Part shown: positions 1 through 10,409 of the stretch, piece by piece | Numbering within the stretch: the first letter of the stretch is position 1 | Layout: the number at the start of each line of letters is the position of its first letter | Source: Muribaculaceae bacterium | Lineage (GTDB): Bacteria > Bacteroidota > Bacteroidia > Bacteroidales > Muribaculaceae | Assembly (NCBI GenBank): GCA_016290325.1 | Contig: JAEETL010000028.1 | Coordinates: 1-35,711 of the forward strand | Length of the DNA: 35,711 bases | Reading direction: 5' to 3' | The notes under the pieces: generated by a model | Database searches by the model: none | Seen by the model: only the letters and a program-made list of their open reading frames with translations | Told to the model about the DNA's origin: nothing | Program-made: the position numbers and the translations under genes

Positions 1-105
1 CCTGATTTGAACTGTTTTACATTAGCCTCGGCTATGCGTATGGTGGCCGGAACAGCAAGAAGTATGGGTATCACTGTAAAGGGTCAATTCCCTGAGAACG
101 TTTAA
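1..105 (+). CDS. rplK: 50S ribosomal protein L11, C-terminal end (partial)
   Basis: The reading frame is open from base 1 to a TAA at 103-105 and encodes the last 34 residues of L11. The end reads [18 protein letters not shown], the conserved C-terminal rRNA-binding helix of L11. The gene is cut by the left edge of the window. rplA starts 14 bases downstream, which is the usual rplK-rplA order of the bacterial L11-L1 operon. L11 binds the GTPase-associated centre of 23S rRNA. Confidence 0.93.
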   Translation, partial: PDLNCFTLASAMRMVAGTARSMGITVKGQFPENV

Positions 106-119
106 AAACTTTATTGATT

Positions 120-815
120 ATGAGTAAATTAACGAAAAATCAGAAGTTGTACAACGCGAAGGTTGAAACGGGAAAGGCTTACACCCTTGAGGAAGCTGCA
201 GCATTGGTTAAGGAAATCACTTTTACCAAGTTTGACGCTTCAACTGATATCGACGTACGTCTTGGCGTTGATCCGCGTAAGGCCAACCAAATGGTCCGTG
301 GCGTTGTATCGCTGCCTCACGGTACTGGCAAGCAGGTTCGCGTTCTGGTTCTTTGTGGACCGGAGGCTGAGGCTGCTGCTAAGGAAGCTGGAGCAGAATA
401 TGTCGGTCTTGACGAGTATATCGACAAGATTAAAGGTGGATGGACTGACATTGATGTGATTATCACTCAGCCCCAAATCATGGGTAAGGTGGGTCCCCTC
501 GGCCGCATCCTGGGTCCTCGTGGCCTGATGCCGAACCCCAAGAGCGGAACCGTTACTCCTGACGTGGCAAAGGCTGTCAAAGAAGTGAAACAAGGTAAGA
601 TCGACTTCAAGGTCGATAAGGGTGGTATTGTACACACCTCGATTGGTAAGGTATCGTTCAGCCCCGAGCAGATCCGCGACAACGCTGCCGCGTTCATCAA
701 CACGCTCATTAAGCTGAAACCCGCCGCTGCCAAGGGTACGTACATCAAGAGCATTTATCTTTCGAGCACCATGAGCAAGGGTATCAAGGTAGATCCCAAG
801 TCGATTGAGGCTTAA
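120..815 (+). CDS. rplA: 50S ribosomal protein L1
   Basis: Encodes 231 aa, the usual length for bacterial L1. The conserved segment [19 protein letters not shown] lies in the middle of the protein and is diagnostic for L1. L1 forms the mobile stalk of the 50S subunit near the E site and in many bacteria represses translation of its own operon. I start it at the ATG at 120. A TTG six bases upstream is also in frame but would only add two residues, and homologues begin MSKLTKNQK. It sits between rplK and rplJ, with 24 bases to rplJ, so it is probably cotranscribed. Confidence 0.97.
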   Translation: MSKLTKNQKLYNAKVETGKAYTLEEAAALVKEITFTKFDASTDIDVRLGVDPRKANQMVRGVVSLPHGTGKQVRVLVLCGPEAEAAAKEAGAEYVGLDEYIDKIKGGWTDIDVIITQPQIMGKVGPLGRILGPRGLMPNPKSGTVTPDVAKAVKEVKQGKIDFKVDKGGIVHTSIGKVSFSPEQIRDNAAAFINTLIKLKPAAAKGTYIKSIYLSSTMSKGIKVDPKSIEA

Positions 816-839
816 ACATTTTAAAACGATTGAAACGAA

Positions 840-1364
840 ATGAAGAAGGAAGATAAAACCTTAATGATCGACAAGATCAAAGAGACTCTTGACAAGTATA
901 GTGTCGTTTATCTGGCTAACACCACATCGTTGAATGCCGAGAAGACCGTCGACCTGCGTCGCGCTGCCTTCAAGGCTGGCATCAAGATGATGGTTGTCAA
1001 GAACACCCTGTTGAAGAAGGCCATGGACGCTTGTGACGTCGACTATAGTGGCCTCTATGACTCCCTGGCTGGCCCCACCACCCTGTTGCTCAGCGACACG
1101 GGTAATGCGCCTGCTAAACTCATCAAGGAATTCCGCGGTAAGAAAGAGACCATTCCCGGTTTGAAGGCTGCTTATGTCGAGGAGACCGTCTATGTTGGCG
1201 AGCAGAGCCTCGATACCCTGGTAGCTATCAAGAGCAAGAACGAGCTCATCGCCGATGTTGTTGCATTGCTGCAATCGCCGGCCAAGAACGTTATCAGCGC
1301 TCTCCAGTCGGGTGGCAACAAGCTCCACGGAGTTCTGGAAACCTTATCCAAAAAAGAAAATTAA
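840..1364 (+). CDS. rplJ: 50S ribosomal protein L10
   Basis: Encodes 174 aa, a normal length for L10. The N-terminal rRNA-binding part begins MKKEDKTLMIDKIKETL and includes the typical VVKNTLLKKA segment. The C-terminal helix that binds L7/L12 dimers is at the end. L10 with L12 builds the stalk that recruits translational GTPases. Only 24 bases separate it from rplA, so there is no room for the long L10-binding leader known from E. coli; any autoregulatory site must overlap coding sequence or lie elsewhere. Confidence 0.97.
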   Translation: MKKEDKTLMIDKIKETLDKYSVVYLANTTSLNAEKTVDLRRAAFKAGIKMMVVKNTLLKKAMDACDVDYSGLYDSLAGPTTLLLSDTGNAPAKLIKEFRGKKETIPGLKAAYVEETVYVGEQSLDTLVAIKSKNELIADVVALLQSPAKNVISALQSGGNKLHGVLETLSKKEN

Positions 1365-1402
1365 TCAACAACAAAACAACAACATTTTAAATCCATACTA
1401 TT

Positions 1403-1780
1403 ATGGCAGATTTGAAAGCTTTTGCAGAACAGTTAGTGAACCTTACCGTAAAGGAAGTTAACGAACTCGCTCAGATTTTGAAAGACGAATATGGCATCGA
1501 GCCCGCCGCTGCAGCTGTTGCTGTTGCCGCTGGTCCCGCTGCTGCTGGTGCCGCTGAGGCTGAGGAGAAGACCTCGTTTGACGTTGTCCTCAAGGCCGCT
1601 GGTGCTCAGAAACTCCAGGTGATCAAGAAGGTGAAAGAGCTCCTCAGCTTGGGTCTGAAGGACGCTAAGGACCTTGTTGACAAGGCTCCCGCAACCCTGA
1701 AGGAGGGTGCTTCCAAGGACGAGGCCGAGGCTCTGAAGTCAGAGATCGAGGGTCTTGGTGCCGAGGTTGAACTGAAATAA
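1403..1780 (+). CDS. rplL: 50S ribosomal protein L7/L12
   Basis: Encodes 125 aa, typical of L7/L12. The N-terminal dimerisation domain is followed by an alanine-rich hinge (about residues 35-53) and the conserved C-terminal domain with [16 protein letters not shown], the factor-binding helix region. Several copies of the protein sit on the stalk and interact with EF-Tu, EF-G and IF2. It lies 38 bases after rplJ and is followed by a terminator-like hairpin before rpoB, which would let L12 be made in excess over RNA polymerase. Confidence 0.97.
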   Translation: MADLKAFAEQLVNLTVKEVNELAQILKDEYGIEPAAAAVAVAAGPAAAGAAEAEEKTSFDVVLKAAGAQKLQVIKKVKELLSLGLKDAKDLVDKAPATLKEGASKDEAEALKSEIEGLGAEVELK

Positions 1781-1783
1781 TAG

Positions 1784-1799
1784 CACCTGTTAACAGGTG
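1784..1799. repeat. Perfect 16-bp palindrome just after rplL
   Basis: CACCTGTTAACAGGTG is its own reverse complement and starts three bases after the rplL stop codon. It could be a protein-binding site, or it could form a small stem in the rplL 3' end next to the attenuator at 1804. I cannot choose between these from sequence. Confidence 0.5.
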
Positions 1800-1803
1800 T
1801 GTA

Positions 1804-1840
1804 GGTTAAGAACCACCTATTTTGGGTTCTTAACCTTTTT
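1804..1840 (+). terminator. Intrinsic terminator / attenuator between rplL and rpoB
   Basis: GGTTAAGAACC (1804-1814) is followed by a 10-base loop, the exact complementary arm GGTTCTTAACC (1825-1835) and TTTTT. This is a textbook rho-independent terminator. E. coli has a partial attenuator at the same place, which lowers rpoBC expression relative to ribosomal protein genes. No convincing promoter is visible between here and rpoB, so partial read-through is likely. Confidence 0.85.
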
Positions 1841-1867
1841 GTGTCAAATTTGACCTATACAACACGA

Positions 1868-1926
1868 TTCATCAGGAACTGCCGCCGCATGGGGCATTCC
1901 CCGTGTGGCGGCAGCGGCCCGATGAA
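1868..1926 (+). promoter_or_regulatory. Long structured hairpin in the rpoB leader
   Basis: The bases 1879-1894 (CTGCCGCCGCATGGGG) pair with 1899-1914 over 16 base pairs, including two G-U pairs, around a CATT loop. An outer helix of TTCATC (1868-1873) with GATGAA (1921-1926) extends the structure across an internal loop. There is no U-run after it, so it is not a terminator. By position it resembles the RNase III processing hairpin in the E. coli rplL-rpoB spacer; that role is inferred. Confidence 0.6.
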
Positions 1927-2049
1927 GTTGACTCTCAAGTGTTTGCGCCTCTTGACAACTCGACTCCGCAACTGAAAAGAAACGGTGCAAAACAGACGAT
2001 TATTTCGCATTTCTACAATCTCAATTGAGTTCACATAATTTCTTTGTCA

Positions 2050-5000
2050 ATGTCAGTTTCAAAAAAAGAACGAGTCAATTTTGCACGAGTGAGGAATCCC
2101 TATCCCTATCCTGATTTCCTTGACGTGCAGTTACAGTCATTCCGCGATTTCCTGCAGCTGGATACTCCGACTGAAAAAAGAAAAAACGAGGGACTCTATA
2201 AAGTTTTTGCCGAGAATTTCCCCATCGAGGATACCCGCAACAACTTTAAGCTCGAATTCCTTGACTATTACATCGACCCGCCGCGTTACTCCATAGACGA
2301 GTGCTTGGACATCGGTTTGACCTACAGTGTCCCGCTCAAGGCTAAGCTCAAGCTCTATTGCACCGACCCTGACCACAATTTCCCCACCGAGGTCCAGGAT
2401 GTGTACTTGGGTTCCATCCCTTACATGACCGACAAGGGCACCTTTGTCATAAATGGTGCTGAGCGCGTTGTGGTGTCACAGCTCCACCGCTCTCCTGGTG
2501 TGTTCTTTGGCCAGAGCCTTCACGCTAACGGCACGAAGCTGTACTCGGCTCGCATCATCCCGTTCCGTGGTTCGTGGATTGAGTTCGCAACCGACATCAA
2601 CAACGTGATGTATGCTTACATCGATCGTAAGAAGAAATTACCCGTGACGACGCTGTTGCGCGCCATCGGACTCGAGACCGATAATGATATTATTCAAGTC
2701 TTTGGTCTGGCCGAGGAAATCAAGGTCAACAAGACTAACCTCAAGAAGGCTGTAGGCCGCAAGCTTGCTGCCCGCGTTCTGCGTTCATGGAGTGAGGACT
2801 TTGTTGATGAGGATACCGGTGAGGTTGTAAGCATCGAGCGAAACGATGTGATTATCGATCGTGACACTGAGCTTCAAGAGGAGAATATCGCTGAGATTCT
2901 GGATTCGGGCGTGGCAACTATTCTGTTGCACCGTGAGGATGTCAACACCAGCGATTACCAGATTATCTTCAACACCCTGAACAAGGATACCTGTAACAGT
3001 GGCAAGGAGGCGGTTAACTTCATCTACCGCCAGCTGCGCAACGCCGAGCCGCCCGATGACAATAGCGCCCGTGAGGTGATCACCAACCTCTTCTTCAGCG
3101 AGAAGCGCTATGACCTGGGTGAGGTGGGCCGTTTCCGCATCAATGCCAAGTTAGGGCTTGAAACTGACCCCGACAAGCGTGTCCTGACCAAGGAAGATAT
3201 CATTGAGATTATCAAGTACTTGATCGGCTTGATTAACAGCAAGGAAGATGTTGACGACATCGACCACCTGAGCAACCGTCGTGTGCGTACTGTGGGCGAG
3301 CAGTTGTACAACCAGTTCGGCGTGGGGTTGGCCCGCATGGCGCGTACCATCCGCGAGCGCATGAACGTGCGCGACACCGAGCAGTTTGCTCCCATCGACC
3401 TGATCAATGCTAAGACCATTTCGAGCGTGATCAACACGTTCTTTGGTACCAACGCCCTGTCGCAGTTCATGGACCAGACCAATCCCCTGGCCGAGATTAC
3501 CCACAAGCGCCGTATGAGCGCCCTCGGTCCTGGTGGTCTGTCTCGTGAGCGCGCCGGCTTTGAGGTGCGTGACGTTCACTACACCCACTATGGCCGCTTG
3601 TGTCCTATCGAGACCCCTGAGGGTCCCAATATCGGTCTGATCTCGTCGCTCTGCGTTTATGCCAAGATCAATAACCTGGGCTTTATCGAGACACCTTACC
3701 GCAAGGTGGCCGACAGCAAGGTGAACCTGGATAACGATGAGATTATCTATCTCACCGCCGAGGACGAGGAGAACCGCATTATTGCTCAGGGCAACGCTCC
3801 CCTGAACGAGGACGGCACTTTCGTGCGTGACCGTGTTAAGGCCCGCAAGAACGCCGACTTCCCCGTGGTTGCTCCCGACGAGGTTGAGCTCATGGACGTG
3901 TCGCCCCAACAGATCGCTTCGATCGCGGCTGCTCTCATCCCGTTCCTGGAGCATGACGATGCTAACCGTGCATTGATGGGCGCGAACATGATGCGTCAGG
4001 CCGTTCCCCTACTGCGCAGCGAGGCTCCTATCGTGGGAACCGGCATCGAGCAGCGCATGGCTTACGACAGCCGCACTCAGCTTCAGGCTGAGGGCGAGGG
4101 CGTTGTCGAGTTTGTTGACGCCAGCGTGATCCGCATCCGCTATGACCGTACCGAGGACGAGGAGTTTGTATCATTTGACAGTGCTGTCAAGGAGTACAAG
4201 CTGCCTAAGTTCCGCAAAACTAACCAGAGCACGACCATCGACTTGAGGCCCATCTGCAATGCAGGTGACCGCGTGACCAAAGGTCAGATCCTGACCGAGG
4301 GTTACTCCACCCAGGACGGTGAGTTGGCACTCGGCCGTAACCTCAAGGTGGCTTACATGCCCTGGAAGGGTTACAACTATGAGGACGCTATCGTGATCAA
4401 CGAGCGCCTGGTGCGTGAGGATATCCTTACCAGTGTTCACGTTGATGAATACACCCTCGAGGTGCGCGAGACCAAGCGTGGTATGGAGGAACTCACCAAC
4501 GATATTCCCAACGTGAGCGAGGACGCTACCAAAGACCTCGACGAGCGTGGTATTATCCGCGTTGGTGCCCATGTCATCCCCGGTGACATCCTCATCGGTA
4601 AAATCACTCCTAAGGGTGAGAGCGATCCCACCCCCGAGGAGAAGCTGCTGCGCGCCATCTTTGGTGACAAGGCTGGTGACGTGAAAGACGCGTCGCTCAA
4701 GGCCAATCCGTCGCTCAAGGGCGTTGTTATCGGCACCCGCCTGTTTGCACGCGCTATCAAGAAGCGCATTCGTGGCGTGGATCCAGAGATCGCAGCGCTT
4801 GACGAGGAATATGCTGCACGCCAGGAAGAGCTGCGCGGCATCCTCATTGAGAAACTCAACACGCTCACCGAGGGACGCATCTCCCAGGGCGTGAAGAACT
4901 ACATGGACGAGGAAATCGTGCCCAAGGGCGAGAAGTTCACCCGCGAGATCATCATGGGTATTGAGAACTTTGACAGCATCAACCTGAGCCGTTGGACTGC

Positions 5001-5853
5001 TGATTCCCACCGCAACGACCTCATCCGTGCCACGGTAATGAACTACCTGCACAAGAGCAAGGCATTTGAGGCCGAGCTTAAGCGCAAGAAGCTCGATATC
5101 AGCATCGGTGACGAGTTGCCTTCAGGTATCATGCAGCTGGCTAAGGTTTATATCGCCAAGAAGCGCAAAATCAGCGTCGGTGATAAGATGGCAGGTCGCC
5201 ATGGTAACAAGGGTATCGTTTCGCGCGTAGTGCGCCAAGAGGATATGCCTTTCCTTGCCGATGGTACTCCTGTTGACCTCGTGTTGAACCCGCTGGGTGT
5301 GCCCTCGCGTATGAACCTGGGTCAGATTTTCGAAGCCGTCTTGGGTTGGGCAGGCCGTGAGCTTGATGTCAAGTTTGCTACCCCCATCTTTGATGGTTGC
5401 AGCCTGAATGACCTTAACGAGTGGACCGACAAGGCTGGTCTGCCGCGTGCCGGCACGACGCAGTTGTATGATGGTGCAACGGGTGAACCGTTTGACCAGA
5501 AGGCAACCGTCGGTGTGACCTACTTCCTCAAGCTTGGTCACATGGTTGAGGACAAGATGCACGCCCGCTCGATTGGCCCGTACAGCCTCATCACCCAGCA
5601 GCCGCTCGGCGGTAAGGCCCAGTTTGGTGGCCAGCGCTTTGGTGAGATGGAGGTTTGGGCTCTGGAGGCCTTCGGTGCTAGCCATGTGCTCCAGGAAATC
5701 CTCACCGTCAAGAGTGATGATGTCGTGGGCCGCAGCAAGGCTTACGAGGCCATTGTCAAGGGTGATCCCATGCCCACTCCGGGCATTCCCGAATCGCTCA
5801 ACGTGCTGTTGCACGAGCTGCGTGGACTGTGTCTCAATGTGAAACTTGATTAA
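2050..5853 (+). CDS. rpoB: DNA-directed RNA polymerase subunit beta
   Basis: Encodes 1267 aa, the usual Bacteroidales length. It is recognisable throughout, from [16 protein letters not shown] near the start to the C-terminal [17 protein letters not shown]. The rifampicin-binding region around residues 465-500 includes [10 protein letters not shown] and [13 protein letters not shown]. Residues equivalent to E. coli Q513, D516, H526 and S531 are unchanged here (Q472, D475, H485, S490). [12 protein letters not shown], near the active centre, is also present. I use the ATG at 2050; a TTG at 2044 would add only two residues. rpoC follows 14 bases later. The beta subunit forms one jaw of the catalytic core and binds the nascent RNA. 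Confidence 0.98.
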   Translation: MSVSKKERVNFARVRNPYPYPDFLDVQLQSFRDFLQLDTPTEKRKNEGLYKVFAENFPIEDTRNNFKLEFLDYYIDPPRYSIDECLDIGLTYSVPLKAKLKLYCTDPDHNFPTEVQDVYLGSIPYMTDKGTFVINGAERVVVSQLHRSPGVFFGQSLHANGTKLYSARIIPFRGSWIEFATDINNVMYAYIDRKKKLPVTTLLRAIGLETDNDIIQVFGLAEEIKVNKTNLKKAVGRKLAARVLRSWSEDFVDEDTGEVVSIERNDVIIDRDTELQEENIAEILDSGVATILLHREDVNTSDYQIIFNTLNKDTCNSGKEAVNFIYRQLRNAEPPDDNSAREVITNLFFSEKRYDLGEVGRFRINAKLGLETDPDKRVLTKEDIIEIIKYLIGLINSKEDVDDIDHLSNRRVRTVGEQLYNQFGVGLARMARTIRERMNVRDTEQFAPIDLINAKTISSVINTFFGTNALSQFMDQTNPLAEITHKRRMSALGPGGLSRERAGFEVRDVHYTHYGRLCPIETPEGPNIGLISSLCVYAKINNLGFIETPYRKVADSKVNLDNDEIIYLTAEDEENRIIAQGNAPLNEDGTFVRDRVKARKNADFPVVAPDEVELMDVSPQQIASIAAALIPFLEHDDANRALMGANMMRQAVPLLRSEAPIVGTGIEQRMAYDSRTQLQAEGEGVVEFVDASVIRIRYDRTEDEEFVSFDSAVKEYKLPKFRKTNQSTTIDLRPICNAGDRVTKGQILTEGYSTQDGELALGRNLKVAYMPWKGYNYEDAIVINERLVREDILTSVHVDEYTLEVRETKRGMEELTNDIPNVSEDATKDLDERGIIRVGAHVIPGDILIGKITPKGESDPTPEEKLLRAIFGDKAGDVKDASLKANPSLKGVVIGTRLFARAIKKRIRGVDPEIAALDEEYAARQEELRGILIEKLNTLTEGRISQGVKNYMDEEIVPKGEKFTREIIMGIENFDSINLSRWTADSHRNDLIRATVMNYLHKSKAFEAELKRKKLDISIGDELPSGIMQLAKVYIAKKRKISVGDKMAGRHGNKGIVSRVVRQEDMPFLADGTPVDLVLNPLGVPSRMNLGQIFEAVLGWAGRELDVKFATPIFDGCSLNDLNEWTDKAGLPRAGTTQLYDGATGEPFDQKATVGVTYFLKLGHMVEDKMHARSIGPYSLITQQPLGGKAQFGGQRFGEMEVWALEAFGASHVLQEILTVKSDDVVGRSKAYEAIVKGDPMPTPGIPESLNVLLHELRGLCLNVKLD

Positions 5854-5867
5854 TAACGCTTTCTACT

Positions 5868-8800
5868 ATGGCTTTCAAGAAAGATAATAAGATAAAGAAC
5901 AATTTCACCAAGATTTCAATCAGTCTGGCTTCGCCCGACGAGATTTTGGAGAATTCACATGGTGAGGTTCTCAAACCCGAGACCATCAACTATCGCACCT
6001 ACAAGCCCGAGCGCGACGGCCTGTTCTGCGAGCGCATTTTTGGTCCTGTCAAGGACTATGAGTGCCATTGCGGTAAATACAAGCGCATCCGCTATAAGGG
6101 CATCGTGTGTGATCATTGCGGTGTCGAGGTGACCGAGAAGAAAGTGCGCCGTGAGCGTAGCGGCCACATTGAGCTGGTAGTGCCGGTGGCTCACATCTGG
6201 TACTTCCGTTCACTGCCCAACAAGATCGGTTATCTGCTGGGTATCCCCACCAAGAAGCTCGACATGATTATCTACTATGAGCGTTATGTCGTTATTAATC
6301 CCGCTGGCGTGAAGTATGAGAACGGCTCAGAAAGCCGCGAACTGCAAAAGTATGACCTCCTCACCGAGGACGAGTACGTTGCCATTCTGGACAAGCTTCC
6401 CAAGGAGAACCAGTCGCTGGAGAACGATAACCCCGAGAAGTTCATCGCTAAGATGGGTGCCGAGGCTATCTATGACCTCCTGGCTGAGCTTGATTTGGAC
6501 TCGCTGGCCAACACGTTGCGTGACCGTGCCTACAAGGAGAACTCTCAGCAGCGCAAGACCGAGGCCTTGAAGCGCTTGCAGGTGGTGGAATCATTCCGCG
6601 CCAGCAAGGGCATGAACAGGCCCGAGTGGATGATCCTCAAGGTCATCCCCGTCATCCCGCCCGAGTTGCGTCCCTTGATTCCGCTGGATGGTGGCCGCTT
6701 CGCCACCAGTGACGTGAACGACCTGTATCGCCGCGTCATCATCCGCAACACCCGTCTGAAACGACTCATCGAGATCAAGGCTCCCGAGGTCATCATGCGC
6801 AACGAGAAACGCATGTTGCAGGAGGCCGTGGACTCGTTGCTTGACAACTCGCGCAAGTCGAGCGCCGTCAAGAGTGATGCCAACCGTCCCCTCAAGTCGT
6901 TGAGCGACAGCCTTAAGGGTAAGCAGGGCCGCTTCCGTCAGAACCTGCTCGGTAAACGTGTGGACTATTCAGCCCGCTCGGTTATCGTCGTGGGTCCTGA
7001 GTTGAAGATGGGCGAGTGCGGTATCCCCAAGGATATGGCATCAGAGCTGTACAAGCCCTTCGTTATCCGCAAACTCATTGAGCGCGGTATCGTTAAGACC
7101 GTCAAGAGTGCCAAGAAGATCGTGGACCGCAAGGAGCCCGTTGTTTGGGACATTCTTGAGAACGTGATGAAGGGTCATCCCGTGCTGCTTAACCGTGCTC
7201 CGACGCTGCACCGTCTGGGTATCCAGGCGTTCCAGCCCAAGCTCATCGAGGGCAAGGCAATCCAGCTGCACCCGCTGGCATGTACCGCATTCAACGCCGA
7301 CTTTGACGGTGACCAGATGGCGGTGCACCTGCCGCTGGGTAACGAGGCTGTTGTCGAGGCCCAGATGCTTATGCTTGAGCCCCACAATATCTTAAATCCC
7401 GCTAATGGCGACCCCGTTACCGTTCCCTCACAGGATATGGTACTCGGTCTCTATTATATCACCAAGCTCCGCAAGGGCGACAAGGGTGAGGGACTGAAGT
7501 TCTACGGTCCTGAAGAGGCTCTTATCGCTTATAACGAGGGCAAGGTGGCCATGCATGCCATCATCAGTGTCGTTGCCGATGTGGTCAACGAGAATGGCGA
7601 ACACGAACAGAAACTTATCGAGGAGACTTCGGTGGGCCGCATTATCTTTAACGAGACGGTACCCTACGAGATCGGTTATGTGAACGAGCTTATCTCCAAG
7701 AAGTCGCTGCGCAACATCATCACCCGCGTGATCCGCAATTGCGGTGTGCCTCGTTCGGCCAAGTTCCTTGACGACGTCAAGAACATGGGTTACTACATGG
7801 CATTCAAGGGTGGTTTGTCGTTCAACCTGAATGACGTGCTCATTCCCGACCGCAAGGCCGAGATTATTGCCGAGGGTGATGCCCGCGCCGAGCAAATCAA
7901 GATGGACTATGACATGGGTGCCATCACCGACAACGAGCGTTACAACCAGGTTATCGATATCTGGACCAACGTTAATACCGAGCTCACTAACGAGCTGATG
8001 AAGCAGATTACTGCTGACAAGCAGGGCTTCAACTCGGTATTCATGATGCTGGATTCAGGCGCTCGTGGTTCTAAGGACCAGATTCGTCAGCTTTCGGGTA
8101 TGCGTGGTCTGATGGCCAAGCCCCAGAAGTCAGGTGTTGAAGGTGGTCACCAGATCATCGAGAACCCCATCTTGGCGAACTTCAAGGAAGGTCTGTCGGT
8201 GCTGGAGTACTTCATCTCGACCCACGGTGCCCGTAAGGGTCTTGCCGATACCGCGTTGAAGACCGCCGATGCAGGTTACCTGACCCGTCGTCTGGTGGAC
8301 GTCGCTCACGACGTGATCATCAACGAGGAGGATTGCGGCACGCTGCGTGGCCTCGTTTGCCGCGAGGTGCGCAATGGTGACCGCGTGGTGGCTTCGCTGG
8401 GTGAGCGCATCCTGGGCCGTGTTTCGGTTCACGATGTGATTGACCCGACTACAGGTGAAATCATCGTCGAGAGTGGTGAGGAAATTACCGATGCAGCTGC
8501 TGCTCGCATCGACAACTCGCCCATCGAGTCGGTTGAGATCCGTTCAGTCCTCACTTGTGAGGCTAAGCGTGGCGTTTGCGCCAAGTGCTACGGACGTAAC
8601 CTGGCTTCGCACCGCATGGTGCAGAAGGGTGAGGCTGTCGGCGTGATTGCCGCCCAGTCTATCGGTGAGCCTGGTACACAGCTGACCCTACGTACCTTCC
8701 ACGCTGGTGGTGTGGCTAGCAACGCTTCGGCTGTGTCCAATATCACTTCTAAATATCACGGCCGCATCGAGATCGAGGACCTGCGCACCGTTCAGGATAA

Positions 8801-10160
8801 GGATGGTGTTGACATCGTCGTTGGTCGTATGGCCGAGATGCAGATCAAGGATCCTAACACCAACATGGTGCTTACCCATGCTCCCATTGAGTACGGTTCC
8901 AAGCTGTTCTTCAAGCATGGTGACATGGTTGAGTCGGGTGACAAGATCTGTGAGTGGGACGCTTTCAATGCTGTTATTGTCAGTGAGGTTGGTGGTTCCC
9001 TGCGCTTCAAGAACCTTATCGAGGGCGTAACCTATCGTGAGGAGTATGATGAGATCTCGGACAATGCCGAAATCTTCATCATTGAGACCAAGGACCACAA
9101 CCGCATTCCCGAGGCCGAGGTTGTTGACGCCGAGGGTAATGTCGTGAAGTCTTACTCGTTGCCCGTACGAGCTCACCTGATGAAGAAAGATGGTGAGGAA
9201 ATCACTGCTGGTGAGGTCTTCGTGAAGATTCCGCGCTCGTTCTCGGGTGGTGCTGGTGATATCACCGGTGGTCTGCCTCGTGTAACCGAGCTGTTCGAGG
9301 CCCGCAACCCGTCTAACCCCGCTATCGTTAGCGAGATTGACGGTGAGGTGACCTTTGGCCGCATCAAGCGTGGTAACCGCGAGATCACGGTTAAGAACCG
9401 CATTGGCGAGGAGAAGAAGTACCTCGTGCCACTGTCCAAGCAGATTCTGGTGCAGGAGAACGACTTCGTGCGTGCCGGTACTCCGTTGTCCGACGGTGCC
9501 GTTACTCCGGCCGACATCTTGCGCATCAAGGGTCCCACGGCCGTTCAGGACTATATCGTTAACGAGGTTCAGGACGTTTACCGCACCCAGGGTGTGAAGA
9601 TCAACGATAAGCACTTCGAGGTAATCGTGCGCCAGATGATGCGCAAGGTGCGCATTATCGATCCGGGCGACACCCGCTTCCTCGAGGAGCAGACCGTTGA
9701 CAAGCGCGACTTTATGGAGGAGAACGACCGCATTTGGGGCAAGAAGATTGTCACCAACAGCGGTGACAGTGAGGAGGTCCAGAACGGACAGATCATCACT
9801 GCTCGCAAGCTGCGCGACATCAATTCGTCGCTCAAGCGCCGTGACATGAAGCTTGTCGTTGTGCGTGATGCCGTTCCCGCCACTAGTGAACAGATTCTGT
9901 TGGGTATCACCCGTGCCGCTCTGCAGACGAGCAGCTTTATGTCGGCTGCATCGTTCCAGGAGACGACCAAGGTGCTCAACGAGGCTGCCATCAATGGCCG
10001 CGTGGACTATCTCGAGGGCATGAAGGAGAACGTGATCTGCGGTCACCTTATCCCTGCCGGTACAGGTCTGCGTGAGTACCAGACGCTGGTAGTAGGCGAC
10101 AAGAACGAGATGGCGTTGGCCGAGCAGGCCCGTCAGGAGCGTGAACTCGCCGAACTCTGA
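5868..10160 (+). CDS. rpoC: DNA-directed RNA polymerase subunit beta'
   Basis: Encodes 1430 aa, normal for Bacteroidetes. An N-terminal zinc site is formed by C66, C68, C81 and C84. The catalytic magnesium motif NADFDGD is at residues 476-482 with D478, D480 and D482. A second zinc cluster, [11 protein letters not shown], appears further on, followed by the trigger-loop region with [18 protein letters not shown]. The gene lies 14 bases after rpoB and ends before a strong terminator, so rpoBC is the last unit of this operon. The C-terminal tail is acidic and alanine-rich (about the last 15 residues). Confidence 0.98.
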   Translation: MAFKKDNKIKNNFTKISISLASPDEILENSHGEVLKPETINYRTYKPERDGLFCERIFGPVKDYECHCGKYKRIRYKGIVCDHCGVEVTEKKVRRERSGHIELVVPVAHIWYFRSLPNKIGYLLGIPTKKLDMIIYYERYVVINPAGVKYENGSESRELQKYDLLTEDEYVAILDKLPKENQSLENDNPEKFIAKMGAEAIYDLLAELDLDSLANTLRDRAYKENSQQRKTEALKRLQVVESFRASKGMNRPEWMILKVIPVIPPELRPLIPLDGGRFATSDVNDLYRRVIIRNTRLKRLIEIKAPEVIMRNEKRMLQEAVDSLLDNSRKSSAVKSDANRPLKSLSDSLKGKQGRFRQNLLGKRVDYSARSVIVVGPELKMGECGIPKDMASELYKPFVIRKLIERGIVKTVKSAKKIVDRKEPVVWDILENVMKGHPVLLNRAPTLHRLGIQAFQPKLIEGKAIQLHPLACTAFNADFDGDQMAVHLPLGNEAVVEAQMLMLEPHNILNPANGDPVTVPSQDMVLGLYYITKLRKGDKGEGLKFYGPEEALIAYNEGKVAMHAIISVVADVVNENGEHEQKLIEETSVGRIIFNETVPYEIGYVNELISKKSLRNIITRVIRNCGVPRSAKFLDDVKNMGYYMAFKGGLSFNLNDVLIPDRKAEIIAEGDARAEQIKMDYDMGAITDNERYNQVIDIWTNVNTELTNELMKQITADKQGFNSVFMMLDSGARGSKDQIRQLSGMRGLMAKPQKSGVEGGHQIIENPILANFKEGLSVLEYFISTHGARKGLADTALKTADAGYLTRRLVDVAHDVIINEEDCGTLRGLVCREVRNGDRVVASLGERILGRVSVHDVIDPTTGEIIVESGEEITDAAAARIDNSPIESVEIRSVLTCEAKRGVCAKCYGRNLASHRMVQKGEAVGVIAAQSIGEPGTQLTLRTFHAGGVASNASAVSNITSKYHGRIEIEDLRTVQDKDGVDIVVGRMAEMQIKDPNTNMVLTHAPIEYGSKLFFKHGDMVESGDKICEWDAFNAVIVSEVGGSLRFKNLIEGVTYREEYDEISDNAEIFIIETKDHNRIPEAEVVDAEGNVVKSYSLPVRAHLMKKDGEEITAGEVFVKIPRSFSGGAGDITGGLPRVTELFEARNPSNPAIVSEIDGEVTFGRIKRGNREITVKNRIGEEKKYLVPLSKQILVQENDFVRAGTPLSDGAVTPADILRIKGPTAVQDYIVNEVQDVYRTQGVKINDKHFEVIVRQMMRKVRIIDPGDTRFLEEQTVDKRDFMEENDRIWGKKIVTNSGDSEEVQNGQIITARKLRDINSSLKRRDMKLVVVRDAVPATSEQILLGITRAALQTSSFMSAASFQETTKVLNEAAINGRVDYLEGMKENVICGHLIPAGTGLREYQTLVVGDKNEMALAEQARQERELAEL

Positions 10161-10232
10161 TCTGGTCAATGATACTGGAAATAGATAGAAAGAAATAATC
10201 GTATATTTTCCATAGTTAATTTGTTTATTGAG

Positions 10233-10270
10233 ACTCCAGTCCGCTGTGAAGGCGCACTGGAGTTTTTTTT
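10233..10270 (+). terminator. Intrinsic terminator after rpoC
   Basis: ACTCCAGT (10233-10240) pairs exactly with ACTGGAGT (10256-10263), with an inner CGC/GCG extension across a C-C mismatch, followed by eight T residues. It ends the rpoBC transcript about 70 bases past the rpoC stop. Confidence 0.9.
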
Positions 10271-10377
10271 ATTGTTTTTGCCAAGTAGCAAAAACCATTG
10301 CTTGCCTCTCGATGAGCCGATAAGATGTTTTCACGTTATTTATAGGCTTTTAGTGGTCTTAATTGGGGTGATGGTGT

Positions 10378-10385
10378 TATCTTTG
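10378..10385 (+). promoter_or_regulatory. Candidate -7 box for the MscS gene
   Basis: TATCTTTG matches the Bacteroidetes -7 consensus TAnnTTTG and would give a leader of about 20 bases before the ATG at 10410. No TTTG lies at the right upstream distance, so the promoter call rests on one box plus the preceding terminator. Confidence 0.55.
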
Positions 10386-10409
10386 CGGTACAAAAAAAGA
10401 ATTTGAGAT

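Noticed and set aside
3151-3954. 267-codon open frame on the minus strand
   Set aside because: It is antisense to a conserved part of rpoB and has no promoter or family resemblance.
8688-10169. 493-codon open frame on the minus strand
   Set aside because: It lies antisense to rpoC and comes from the GC-biased codon use of that gene; its sequence has no recognisable domain.
10221-10406. 61-codon open frame after rpoC
   Set aside because: It runs through the rpoC terminator and overlaps the MscS promoter box, so it is not a plausible gene.
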